From Oscillospiraceae bacterium (GTDB taxonomy: Bacteria > Bacillota > Clostridia > Oscillospirales > Oscillospiraceae): a stretch of 64,000 nt of DNA. The notes beneath the pieces are model-generated. The model was not told the DNA's origin. It ran no database searches and saw only the letters and a program-made list of their open reading frames with translations. Positions 51,788 through 60,182 of this stretch are shown one piece after another. The DNA is taken from positions 32,202-96,201 of the forward strand of contig JAHAWY010000007.1 in the NCBI GenBank assembly GCA_018385135.1. The letters run 5' to 3'. Within the stretch, counting starts at the first letter, position 1. Each line of letters starts with the position of its first letter. The position numbers and the translations under genes are program-made.

Positions 51788-52318
51788 ATGGGTCTATTTG
51801 ACGAGCTGAAAAAGCTCACCCGTCCATACAGCAGCAGCGAGTATGACGATTTCGGCGATGAAATGCAGGATGCTCCCCTTGAGCAGCCGCGTCCTCAGCC
51901 GCAGCCGGAAACGGCAAGAAGATACGATGCGCCAGCCTTTGAGCGCCGCGGCGCATACGCGGAATTTGAAACCCGCCCTGCCCCCGCACCCAAAAGAGAG
52001 AAGGTCGTTTCCCTCGGCGGACAGAGCAGTCAATCGCAGATGTTCGTCGTTGAGCCTGAGCGCTTTGAAGCAGCGGCTGATATTGCCGACCACATCCGCA
52101 GCGGTCACTCCGTTGTTATGAACCTTGAGCGCACCGATAAGGACACCGCCAGAAGGCTCATAGATTTTCTCAGCGGCGTTGCCTACGCGCTCAACGGAAA
52201 AATCCGCCGCGTTTCCGCCAACACCTATGTAATAACGCCGTATAACATAGAAATAAGCGGCGATTTGCTCGACGATTACGCAAGCACTGATTACAGCAGC
52301 AGTCTTTACGGCTTATAA
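51788..52318 (+). CDS. sepF: Cell division protein SepF
   Basis: SepF is an FtsZ-binding membrane anchor. The 176-residue protein begins with the amphipathic membrane-binding helix (MGLFDELKKLT), followed by a Pro/Glu/Arg-rich linker (residues about 25-80) and the C-terminal SepF domain (FVVEPERFEAAADIADHIRSGHSVVMNLE, then FLSGVAYALNGKIRRVSANTYVITPYNIEISG). The start follows CAGGAGG. ylmG and ylmH are absent between it and divIVA. Confidence 0.93.
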   Translation: MGLFDELKKLTRPYSSSEYDDFGDEMQDAPLEQPRPQPQPETARRYDAPAFERRGAYAEFETRPAPAPKREKVVSLGGQSSQSQMFVVEPERFEAAADIADHIRSGHSVVMNLERTDKDTARRLIDFLSGVAYALNGKIRRVSANTYVITPYNIEISGDLLDDYASTDYSSSLYGL

Positions 52319-52398
52319 AGACCGAACAGACTTTACTTCTCATTTCCGAAGCGCGCCGAAGCAGAAGCGCCTTCAAAACACAGAAAGGGCTAATGGAT

Positions 52399-53106
52399 AT
52401 GCTGACACCTCAGAATTTTAGGGAAAAAACCTTTGAAAGAGCGGTATTCGGCGGATACGACATGGCCGCCGTGGATGATTTTCTTAACGAAGCCGCGGGT
52501 GACTATGCGGCTCTGGCGAAGGAAAACGTAACTCTTACAAAAAAAATGAAGGTTCTCGTGGAGAAGGTCGAGGAATATCGCGCCACTGAGGACTCCATGC
52601 GCATGACCCTTCTTTCCGCGCAGAAGCTTAGCCTGCAAATCGAGCAGGAGGCGCGCGAAAAGGCAGAAGCAATGCTTGCCCAGGCGCGCGACGAGGCGGA
52701 ACGCATCGTCCGTGAGGCATATACACAGCGCGCCACTGAGGAGGCACGCCTGCTTGAGGCAAAGCGCGAGAGCACCCAGTACATAGACAATATGCGCTCC
52801 CTTTGCGCAAGCCAGCTCAACTTTCTTGACGGTCTTGAAGGCATGAAGCTTGAAAACCTCCCCGTCTCAAACGGCGAAGCCTCCGTTTTCGAGCACAGCT
52901 TCAATGAGACGGTCCGCAACGTTGAGACCACCGCTGAGCGCATGAGCGATGCTGTCGATGCAGGCAAGGAGATCGGCCGCGTGGTAGCAGACGGCGCTGC
53001 CCCCTCCGGCGAGTCTGACGGCGAGCCTACCCGTCTTTTTGAAGCTCAAGGAGCAGCCGGCACTAACGGTCAGTTCAGCTTTGAAAATCTGCGCTTTGGA
53101 AAATAG
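52399..53106 (+). CDS. divIVA: DivIVA-domain protein
   Basis: A scaffold protein that recognises negatively curved membrane at poles and septa. Residues 1-55 (MLTPQNFREKTFERAVFGGYDMAAVDDFLNEAAGDY, described by its ends) match the DivIVA N-terminal domain, followed by coiled coil about residues 30-130 (KAEAMLAQARDEAERIVREA) and a variable C-terminal tail. I choose ATG 52399 over 52393 because homologues begin here; the AAAGGG site fits either. Total length 235 residues. It lies between sepF and ileS as in the Firmicutes ylm cluster. Confidence 0.9.
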   Translation: MLTPQNFREKTFERAVFGGYDMAAVDDFLNEAAGDYAALAKENVTLTKKMKVLVEKVEEYRATEDSMRMTLLSAQKLSLQIEQEAREKAEAMLAQARDEAERIVREAYTQRATEEARLLEAKRESTQYIDNMRSLCASQLNFLDGLEGMKLENLPVSNGEASVFEHSFNETVRNVETTAERMSDAVDAGKEIGRVVADGAAPSGESDGEPTRLFEAQGAAGTNGQFSFENLRFGK

Positions 53107-53236
53107 CGCGCCGTCCGGGCGGGCTGTTTCCGGCTACCTAGAATACTTTTGGGGCGGGGCATACTAACGCTGTGCCGCGCCCCCTTCCATTCCTGCCGTT
53201 CCAGGGAAAACCACACAAGATAGGAGCTATACCCAA

Positions 53237-56050
53237 ATGTCACAGGACTACAACAAAACGGTCAATCTTCCCCAAACAGACTTTCCTATGCGCGCTTCCC
53301 TCCCCAAGAGAGAGCCGGATATGCTGCGCGATTTTGAGGAGAAGGGCATTTATCACAAGCTGATGAAAAAGAACGAGGGCAAGCCCCTTTTCATTCTGCA
53401 CGATGGTCCCCCCTACGCCAACGGCAACATTCACATCGGTCACTCGATGAACAAGGTCTTAAAGGACATCATCGTGCGCCACCGCAATATGACGGGCTAC
53501 TGCTCCCCCTACGTTCCCGGCTGGGACACACACGGTCTGCCCATCGAAAGCGCCATTTTGAAGAACAAAAAGATAAAGCGCGACGAGCTTACTACCTCGG
53601 AATTCCGTGAAAAGTGCAAGGAATACGCGCTCAACTTTGTTGATACTCAGAGAGAGCAGTTCAAGCGCCTTGGCGTTATCGGCGACTGGGAGCATCCTTA
53701 TGTTACGCTGACCTCGGACTTTGAAGCAAAGCAAATCGAGGTTTTCGGCAAGATGGCGGAAAAGGGATACATCTACAAGGGTATGAAGCCTGTTTACTGG
53801 TGTCCCTCAGACCAGACCGCCCTGGCTGAAGCGGAAATCGAGTATCAGGACGACCCCTGCACCACCCTCTTTGTCAAATTCGCCGTACACGACGATAAGG
53901 GCAAGCTTTCGCAGTTTGCCGACCTTTCAAAAACCTATTTCGTTATTTGGACAACCACTCCCTGGACCATTCCCGGCAATATGGCGATCTGCCTAAACGC
54001 CGATTTTGACTATGTTCTGCTTCAGGCGCCGAACGGCGAGGTATATATTCTTGCCAAGGAGCTTGCGGAAAATGTCTGCAAGCAGGCAAATATCGACTAC
54101 AGCGAATGCAAAGCTCTTGCCACGCTCAAGGGCGCGGATTTCGAGCTAATGACAGCAAAGCACCCCCTTTTCGACAGAGACTCCGTTGTTTTAAACGGCG
54201 AGCATGTCACCCTGGAGGCGGGTACAGGCTGCGTCCATACCGCTCCCGGCTTCGGCGCGGACGACTTTGCCATCTGCCGCAAATATGACCGCGAGGGTCT
54301 TACCGACATCGGCGTTCCCGTTCCCGTTAACGCAAAGGGCGTTATGACCGACGAAAAGTACGACGGTCAGTTCTACGCCGCCGCAAACGAGGTTATCCCC
54401 GGAGACCTTGAGGCGGCAGGCGCTCTGCTGGCAAGCGAGAAGATCACCCACAGCTATCCTCACTGCTGGCGCTGCAAGCACCCCATCATCTACCGCGCCA
54501 CCGAGCAGTGGTTCTGCTCTGTGGACGCCATAAAGGACGCTGCAATCAAAGCTTGCGACAACATCAAGTGGAATCCCGAATGGGGCAAGGAGCGAATGGT
54601 GTCGATGATAGCCGAACGCAACGACTGGTGCATCTCCCGTCAGCGCGTTTGGGGCGTTCCCATCCCCATCTTCTATTGCGAAAAGTGCGGAAAGGACATA
54701 GTTACCCCCGAAACCATATCGCGTGTTTCGACACTTTTCCGCAAGCACGGCTCTAACATATGGTTCGACAAAACAGCCGATGAGTTGATCCCCGATGGCT
54801 TCGTTTGCCCCGAATGCGGACATACGCATTTCACCAAGGAAAGCGACATTATGGACGTCTGGTTTGACTCCGGCTCTACTCACGCCGCCGTTCTTGACGA
54901 GCGCGAGGAGCTGCACTTCCCGGCGGACGTATATCTTGAGGGCGGCGACCAGTACCGCGGCTGGTTCCAGAGCAGTATGCTCACCAGCATCGCGGTCAAG
55001 GGCGTTGCACCATATAAACAGATCATCACCCATGGCTGGACGGTGGACGGCGAGGGCAAGGCTATGCACAAGAGCCTCGGCAACACCGTTGCGCCGGAAG
55101 AAATCATTAAAGACTACGGCGCTGACATCCTGCGTCTGTGGGTCTCCTCCACCGACTACCGTCAGGATGTTCGTATTTCCAAGGAAATATTAAAGCAGCT
55201 TTCCGACGCCTATCTCAAGATCCGCAACACCGCGCGCTTCATGCTGGGCAACCTTTCCGACTTTGATCCCAACAAGGCGATGCCCGTCTCCGAGCTGCTT
55301 CCGCTTGACCGCTGGGCAGTTGCGAGACTCAACGAGCTTTGCCGCCGCGTTGAGCAGGAATACTCCTCCTACGAATTCCACGGCGTGTACCGTGCAATCT
55401 ATAACTTCAGCCTTGTTGATATGTCAAACTTCTATCTTGACATCATCAAGGATAGGCTTTATTGCGACGGCACGGACTCTCTATCCCGCCGCAGTGCGCA
55501 GACCGCTCTGCACATGATTTTAAGCAGCATGACCAAGATGCTTGCCCCCATTCTCGCTTTCACCAGCGAGGAGATTTGGCACGCGATGGCTCACGCCGAC
55601 GGTGACGACGCGGAAAGCGTTCTCTTTAACGAAATGCGCAAGTATGACAGCGCACTTGCCCTCTCTGACGAGGAGATGAGCTTCTGGCAAAATCTCATGG
55701 CTCTGCGCACGGACGTTAACAAGGTTCTGGAGGGCGCTCGCGCAGAGAAAAAAATCGGCAAGCCGCTTGACGCTGACATTACCCTCTACCTCACGGACGA
55801 GGCTGCTCAAAAGGCATTCGGAAACGCGGACGAGGACTTCCTCGCTCAGCTTTTCATCGTTTCTCATGTCAACACCGTAAACGGTGACGGTGAGGGTGTT
55901 TCCGGCGAGCTTCTCTCAAATGTGAAGGTCTCCGTCACTGAAGCACAGGGCGAAAAGTGCGCGCGCTGCTGGAAACACAGCGAGCATATCGGCGAGGGCG
56001 CTGAGCATCCTGAGCTTTGCCCGCGCTGTGCCGCCGCTCTGGCTGAATAA
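53237..56050 (+). CDS. ileS: Isoleucine-tRNA ligase
   Basis: A class I synthetase, 937 residues. The HIGH motif is HIGHS (GPPYANGNIHIGHSMNK, about residue 55). The usual KMSKS motif reads AMHKS (GKAMHKSLGNT, about 615), a variant seen in some Clostridia. The editing domain lies between residues 190 and 390, and the C-terminus holds a zinc-type CARCWKH...CPRCAAA, which identifies the bacterial type. The start follows TAGGAGC. Between divIVA and ileS there is a GC-rich hairpin (53151-53183), but no T-box consensus. lspA follows 41 bases later. Confidence 0.97.
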   Translation: MSQDYNKTVNLPQTDFPMRASLPKREPDMLRDFEEKGIYHKLMKKNEGKPLFILHDGPPYANGNIHIGHSMNKVLKDIIVRHRNMTGYCSPYVPGWDTHGLPIESAILKNKKIKRDELTTSEFREKCKEYALNFVDTQREQFKRLGVIGDWEHPYVTLTSDFEAKQIEVFGKMAEKGYIYKGMKPVYWCPSDQTALAEAEIEYQDDPCTTLFVKFAVHDDKGKLSQFADLSKTYFVIWTTTPWTIPGNMAICLNADFDYVLLQAPNGEVYILAKELAENVCKQANIDYSECKALATLKGADFELMTAKHPLFDRDSVVLNGEHVTLEAGTGCVHTAPGFGADDFAICRKYDREGLTDIGVPVPVNAKGVMTDEKYDGQFYAAANEVIPGDLEAAGALLASEKITHSYPHCWRCKHPIIYRATEQWFCSVDAIKDAAIKACDNIKWNPEWGKERMVSMIAERNDWCISRQRVWGVPIPIFYCEKCGKDIVTPETISRVSTLFRKHGSNIWFDKTADELIPDGFVCPECGHTHFTKESDIMDVWFDSGSTHAAVLDEREELHFPADVYLEGGDQYRGWFQSSMLTSIAVKGVAPYKQIITHGWTVDGEGKAMHKSLGNTVAPEEIIKDYGADILRLWVSSTDYRQDVRISKEILKQLSDAYLKIRNTARFMLGNLSDFDPNKAMPVSELLPLDRWAVARLNELCRRVEQEYSSYEFHGVYRAIYNFSLVDMSNFYLDIIKDRLYCDGTDSLSRRSAQTALHMILSSMTKMLAPILAFTSEEIWHAMAHADGDDAESVLFNEMRKYDSALALSDEEMSFWQNLMALRTDVNKVLEGARAEKKIGKPLDADITLYLTDEAAQKAFGNADEDFLAQLFIVSHVNTVNGDGEGVSGELLSNVKVSVTEAQGEKCARCWKHSEHIGEGAEHPELCPRCAAALAE

Positions 56051-56091
56051 ATAAACGCACTGACCCAAAACTCAAACAGGAGGTGTTTGCC

Positions 56092-57042
56092 ATGCTGTAT
56101 GCAATAGCTTTGGTATGCATCCTTATCCTTGATCAGGCACTTAAATACTATACAATTCTCAACATCATCCCCGGCAATTCTAAAGAACTGCTGCCCGGCT
56201 TTCTGGAGCTGACCAATGTTCACAACACGGGAGCTGCCTTTGGCATGATCGAAAACGGACGCTGGTTCTTCATCGTGCTGACCGCCATATTGGCGGTGGT
56301 CATAATCGTGCTGCTCGCGCGAGATATCATCACGGGAAGGCTTGCTCGCTTTTCATTACTCGCCATCCTAGCCGGCGGCATCGGCAACTGCATTGACCGA
56401 ATAGTAAACGGCTATGTTGTTGATATGTTCCACTTTGACTTTCTCATTTTCGGCAAATGGGACTTTCCCGTTTTCAATGTCGCGGATATTTTCGTAACGG
56501 TTTTCGGAATTATCTTCTGCTTCTGCCTGGTTTTCGGCAAGGTAATCGATAAGGAGGAGGTTTTAGATGTCCTCCCCGGCAAAAAGCACGAAGACCGCAA
56601 GTCTCAGAATGTTGACTATATCAGCCAGCTTAAAAAGACCGTAGTCGAGGGCAAGGAGGCAATCGAGCAGGAGCGCGCCGCGCGCGCAACCCCCACCGCT
56701 GTCCACCACGCCGAGGACACCGGCTTCGGAGCATGGAATCTCCCCGTATCCGAGGAGCAGGCTGCTTCCAAGGCAGAGACCGTCAAGCAGTCCGACCCTG
56801 AGGAGGATGCTTTTTTCGAGTCTCGCAATCATCGCCCTGCGGCTCCCGCACCTCTCGGTTCAGAGCCGAATGTGTCCCGTCCTGCGGCACCCACGCCTCT
56901 GGGCGAAAAGCTTCCTGAGGCTAAGGAGACAAATACCACCTTCTTCGACGACCCGTTCAAGGACACAAAAAAATCCGCCGCACCCGCCAAAGGTGAGGAC
57001 GAATTCAATCTTGACAACATCATCGCGGAGTTTAAGGACTGA
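56092..57042 (+). CDS. lspA: Signal peptidase II (LspA) with a long C-terminal extension
   Basis: LspA cleaves the signal peptide from lipoproteins after the lipid transfer. The core (about residues 1-155) has four membrane helices and the conserved VHNTGAAFG, GGIGNCIDRI (catalytic Asp102) and FNVADIFV (second catalytic Asp132) motifs. The family is usually 150-180 residues; this one has about 160 extra residues, charged and Pro/Ala-rich, with the near-repeat RPAAPAPLG/RPAAPTPLG. The start at 56092 follows CAGGAGG; the listed start three codons earlier is a GTG inside the spacer. It overlaps the next gene by one base. Confidence 0.92.
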   Translation: MLYAIALVCILILDQALKYYTILNIIPGNSKELLPGFLELTNVHNTGAAFGMIENGRWFFIVLTAILAVVIIVLLARDIITGRLARFSLLAILAGGIGNCIDRIVNGYVVDMFHFDFLIFGKWDFPVFNVADIFVTVFGIIFCFCLVFGKVIDKEEVLDVLPGKKHEDRKSQNVDYISQLKKTVVEGKEAIEQERAARATPTAVHHAEDTGFGAWNLPVSEEQAASKAETVKQSDPEEDAFFESRNHRPAAPAPLGSEPNVSRPAAPTPLGEKLPEAKETNTTFFDDPFKDTKKSAAPAKGEDEFNLDNIIAEFKD

Positions 57043-57962
57043 TGATAAACACCTATACTGTAACAGCAAGGGAGAGCGGCGAGCGTATCGACGCTCTCCT
57101 TGCTCAAGAAATAGATGATTTGACACGCTCGCAGGCGGCGCGGCTCATTGAGCAGGGTCTTGTTACTCTGCGCTGCTCGCCTATTAAGAAAAACCACCGC
57201 GTAACGGCAGGCGAGCTTTTCGTTGTTGAAATAGCCGAGCCGGAGACGGCGGAATTACTTCCGCAAAACATCCCGCTGGATGTGGTTTTTGAGGACAACG
57301 ACCTAATAGTTGTCAACAAGCCGCGAGGTATGGTCGTTCACCCCGCTCCGGGGCATCCCGACGGAACGCTTGTCAACGCTCTGCTTTACCACTGCGGCAG
57401 CAGTCTTTCCGGAATCGGCGGTGAAAAGCGCCCCGGCATCGTCCACCGCATTGACAAGGACACCTCCGGGCTTATCATCGCCGCCAAAAACGACTATGCC
57501 CACCGCTATCTCTCGGCGCAGCTTGCCGACCACAGCCTTTGCCGCACCTATGAATGCGTCGTTTGCGGCAGAGTTCGCAATGATGAGGGCACTATCGACG
57601 CCCCCATCGGGCGCCACCAAACAGACCGCAAGCGCATGGCAGTTACCGAGCGCGGCTCTCGCCCAGCCATAACGCACTATGAGGTCATCGCCCGCTACAA
57701 CGGCTATACTCATCTGCGTTGCCGTCTTGAAACGGGACGCACCCATCAAATTCGCGTGCATATGGAACACATCGGGCATCCACTTCTGGGCGACTTAGTC
57801 TATGGCAGAAAGCGCCCCGAAAAAGGGCTTGAGGGGCAGTGCCTGCACGCACGTTATCTGCGCTTTTTCCACCCGCGCAGCGAGCAGCCTGTTGAGCTTT
57901 CAAGCGAGCTGCCCGAATACTTCAGGGAAGTGCTCTCCCGTCTCGGAAACGAGATCGGCTGA
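57042..57962 (+). CDS. RluD-family pseudouridine synthase
   Basis: A 306-residue pseudouridine synthase of the RluA/RluD type. Residues 1-70 form an S4 RNA-binding domain (RIDALLAQEIDDLTRSQAARLIEQGLV), and the catalytic domain has the active-site HRIDKDTSGLIIAAKN (Asp about residue 139), with GRTHQIRVHMEHIGHPLLGD later. The exact target uridines in rRNA cannot be told from sequence. It is coupled to lspA by the ATGA overlap and closes the cluster. Confidence 0.93.
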   Translation: MINTYTVTARESGERIDALLAQEIDDLTRSQAARLIEQGLVTLRCSPIKKNHRVTAGELFVVEIAEPETAELLPQNIPLDVVFEDNDLIVVNKPRGMVVHPAPGHPDGTLVNALLYHCGSSLSGIGGEKRPGIVHRIDKDTSGLIIAAKNDYAHRYLSAQLADHSLCRTYECVVCGRVRNDEGTIDAPIGRHQTDRKRMAVTERGSRPAITHYEVIARYNGYTHLRCRLETGRTHQIRVHMEHIGHPLLGDLVYGRKRPEKGLEGQCLHARYLRFFHPRSEQPVELSSELPEYFREVLSRLGNEIG

Positions 57963-57981
57963 CGCATTGTGCAAAAAACGC

Positions 57982-58026
57982 ACAGCGAGTGATTATCTTA
58001 AAAAGATAATCACTCGCTGTTTTTTA
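57982..58026 (+). terminator. Bidirectional terminator between rluD-type gene and ilvA
   Basis: ACAGCGAGTGATTATCTT and AAGATAATCACTCGCTGT form an 18-bp perfect stem with loop AAA, followed by TTTTTT on the plus strand and AAAA... on the other side giving T on the minus strand. It serves both convergent operons. Confidence 0.9.
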
Positions 58027-58051
58027 TGTAATACTATCCGATTATTCCAAA

Positions 58052-59257
58052 TCAGCCTCGTCCCGGAACTACACGCAGCCCGCGCTCATTAAGCGCCTGC
58101 TTTATCTCCTCTATCTGTGCATAGTCGCGCGTTTCCACCTGCAAAGACAAGAAGCAGGAGTTGATCGCCATGTTTTCATCGCTGCGGTTATACTGAACGG
58201 AAACAACATTGCCTCCGAATTCAGCAATGGTCTTGCTGACCAGCTCAAGCTGACCGGGCTTGTCGGTAAGAGCGATGCAAAGGTTGACAAAGCGTCCCGC
58301 CTTGACAAGACCGCGAGTTATTACGCGGCTCAGGATGTTGACATCAATATTGCCGCCCGAAACAAGGCAGACCGCCTTTTTGCCCTTGATATCCACCTTG
58401 CCGAACATCGCCGCTGCAACCGCAACCGCACCCGCTCCCTCGGCAATGAGCTTTTGACGTTCAATGAGTGCCAGAACCGCCGAAGCGACCTCGTCATCTG
58501 TGACGGTGACGACCTCGTCAACATAGCTTTTGACCAGCTCAAAGGTGGTGTCGCCCGGACGCTTAACAGCGATGCCGTCTGCAAAGGTGGTAACGGCGGC
58601 AAGCTCCTCGATAAGACCATGCTGCACGGCGTTTACCATAGACGGTGCTCCCGCGACCTGCACGCCATAGACCTTGACCTTGGGGTTGAGCGACTTGATT
58701 GCGAAAGCAAGACCCGCAATCAGTCCGCCGCCGCCGATGGGTACGATGACGGCGTCCATATCGGGAAGCTGCTCCAAAAGCTCAAGTCCAATCGTGCCCT
58801 GCCCGGCAATCACGTCCTCGTCGTCAAAGGGATGGATAAAAACGCGCTGCTCCTCCTTTTCAAGCTCGCGCGCTTTTTTATATGCGTCGTCGTAAACACC
58901 GTTTACAAGCACGACCTCAGCGCCATAGCTCTTGGTTGCCTCAATTTTACTGATGGGCGCGTTATCGGGAAGGCATATTTTCGAGGAAATACCCTCCATT
59001 GAAGCTGCTCGGGCAACACCCTGTGCATGGTTTCCCGCGCTGCACGCAATAACGCCGCGCGCCTTTTCCTCAGCGCTTAGCTGGCTTATTTTATAGTATG
59101 CGCCGCGCACCTTGAACGAGCCCGTTACCTGTAAATTCTCTGTTTTTAGGTAAAGCTCTCCATCGGAGGGGAGGTTGGGCGCGTAGATAAGGTCGGTTTG
59201 TCGGACGACATTTTTCATTGTAAAGGCTGCGTGATAGATTTTGTCAAGTGTCAGCAT
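58052..59257 (-). CDS. ilvA: Threonine ammonia-lyase with C-terminal ACT domain
   Basis: It converts threonine to 2-oxobutyrate, the first step to isoleucine. The 401-residue protein has the PLP lysine motif SFKVRGAYYKI (about residues 48-58), CSAGNHAQGVA, GGGGLIAGLAFAIKS, and one ACT domain at the end (VNLCIALTDKPGQLELVSKTIAEFGGNVVSVQYN, described by its ends), the form with a single ACT domain. I take the ATG at 59257, 8 bases after AAAAGGA; the longer frames run back towards the terminator. A T-box precedes it, with an AUC specifier, so it is biosynthetic rather than catabolic. Confidence 0.95.
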   Translation of the reverse strand: MLTLDKIYHAAFTMKNVVRQTDLIYAPNLPSDGELYLKTENLQVTGSFKVRGAYYKISQLSAEEKARGVIACSAGNHAQGVARAASMEGISSKICLPDNAPISKIEATKSYGAEVVLVNGVYDDAYKKARELEKEEQRVFIHPFDDEDVIAGQGTIGLELLEQLPDMDAVIVPIGGGGLIAGLAFAIKSLNPKVKVYGVQVAGAPSMVNAVQHGLIEELAAVTTFADGIAVKRPGDTTFELVKSYVDEVVTVTDDEVASAVLALIERQKLIAEGAGAVAVAAAMFGKVDIKGKKAVCLVSGGNIDVNILSRVITRGLVKAGRFVNLCIALTDKPGQLELVSKTIAEFGGNVVSVQYNRSDENMAINSCFLSLQVETRDYAQIEEIKQALNERGLRVVPGRG

Positions 59258-59293
59258 AGCGTTCATCCTTTTCATTAAATTACGGACATATGC

Positions 59294-59590
59294 AAAAAGC
59301 TCCGCCTCTTGATTAAGAGACGGAGTTTATAACCCGCGGTACCACTCTTGTTGCTTCCTTGCGGAAGCCACTCATAGACGCCAAGCAGCGTCCGCTTCTG
59401 TAACGGGAAGACCCGGTGTTGCTTACTGAAATTTCGGCACACGACTCCGAGGTGATACGGATAAAGCCTCAACTGCCGCCTCGCACCAAACGGCGGCTCT
59501 CTGAAAGCCGAACTGCGCTTTTCCCTGTCCTCATCAGCGTCTTTTAGCAAAAAACCGCAAAAGCAATTTGCAGTTATTTATATAAAATTT
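59294..59590 (-). promoter_or_regulatory. T-box riboswitch (isoleucine) controlling ilvA
   Basis: The transcript starts near 59590. Stem I is recognisable by GATGAGGAC near its base, the AGAGAG motif followed by the CCGCCG/CGGCGG-type arm, and the TTGGTGCGA loop. The specifier is probably AUC at 59456-59454, in GTATCACCTCGGAG, matching isoleucine. The antiterminator carries the AGAGTGGTACCGCGG consensus at 59348-59334. The terminator stem CTCCGTCTCT/AGAGGCGGAG with CTTTTT lies at 59325-59294. When uncharged tRNA-Ile binds, the antiterminator forms and ilvA is read. Confidence 0.93.
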
Positions 59591-59596
59591 AGATTA

Positions 59597-59625
59597 AATA
59601 TACAACTTCAAGCCACTCTTGTCAA
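59597..59625 (-). promoter_or_regulatory. Promoter of the T-box-ilvA transcript
   Basis: On the minus strand, a consensus TTGACA (59625-59620) and TATATT (59602-59597) with a 17-base spacer. Confidence 0.8.
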
Positions 59626-59676
59626 TAGTCATTTTCCTCAGTTTTTAAGGCGGCACAGGCTCTTATTTCCGTCGTT

Positions 59677-60165
59677 TCACTTGCGCTTGTATACACAAAA
59701 GCGGAAGTTATATCCGCCGTCGCTTTGCTCCTCGCCCTGCTCGGCAAGCCTCCAGTCATCCATCGAGTCCAAATCGGGAAAAAACCTATCCGCCTGCGGC
59801 TGAGCGTCAACCTTGGTTACATAAATGGTCTCGCAGAAAGGCAGCATGGCTCTGTAAACCTCGCCGCCGCCAATTACAAAAACCTGCTCACCCGTTTCAT
59901 CGCCCAAAAGATGCACAGCCTCGGCGGGCGAATGGACGACCTCCGCTCCCTCGACCTGATAATCAAACCTCGAGCTAATAACGATGTTGCGGCGGTTTTT
60001 AAGCGGCATCCCGTTGGGCAGCGATTCCAGCGTTTTTCTTCCCATAACAACGGTTTTGCCGCTGGTCATGCTGCGGAAAAACCTCATATCGGCAGGGATG
60101 GAAAAAAGCAGCTCGCCCTCCTTGCCAATGCCCCAATTTCTGCTTACAGCAACTATCGCCTGCAT
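59677..60165 (-). CDS. folA: Dihydrofolate reductase
   Basis: It reduces dihydrofolate, the by-product of thymidylate synthase. The 162-residue protein starts MQAIVAVSRNWGIGKEGELLFSIPADMRFF, with the NADPH-binding GKTVVMGRKTLESLP and FVIGGGEVYRAMLP. The acidic active-site position is Asp27 in the canonical IPADMRFF segment. It lies 17 bases after thyA in the same direction. Note GELLFSIP in place of the more common GxLPWxxP. Confidence 0.95.
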   Translation of the reverse strand: MQAIVAVSRNWGIGKEGELLFSIPADMRFFRSMTSGKTVVMGRKTLESLPNGMPLKNRRNIVISSRFDYQVEGAEVVHSPAEAVHLLGDETGEQVFVIGGGEVYRAMLPFCETIYVTKVDAQPQADRFFPDLDSMDDWRLAEQGEEQSDGGYNFRFCVYKRK

Positions 60166-60182
60166 AGTCTATCCTCCCGCCG

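Noticed and set aside
53107..53236. T-box before ileS
   Set aside because: Only a GC-rich hairpin without T run is present; no GGTACCGCG-type consensus.
59275..59550. 91-residue minus-strand frame before ilvA
   Set aside because: It covers the T-box stem I, antiterminator and terminator; the sequence is explained by RNA structure.
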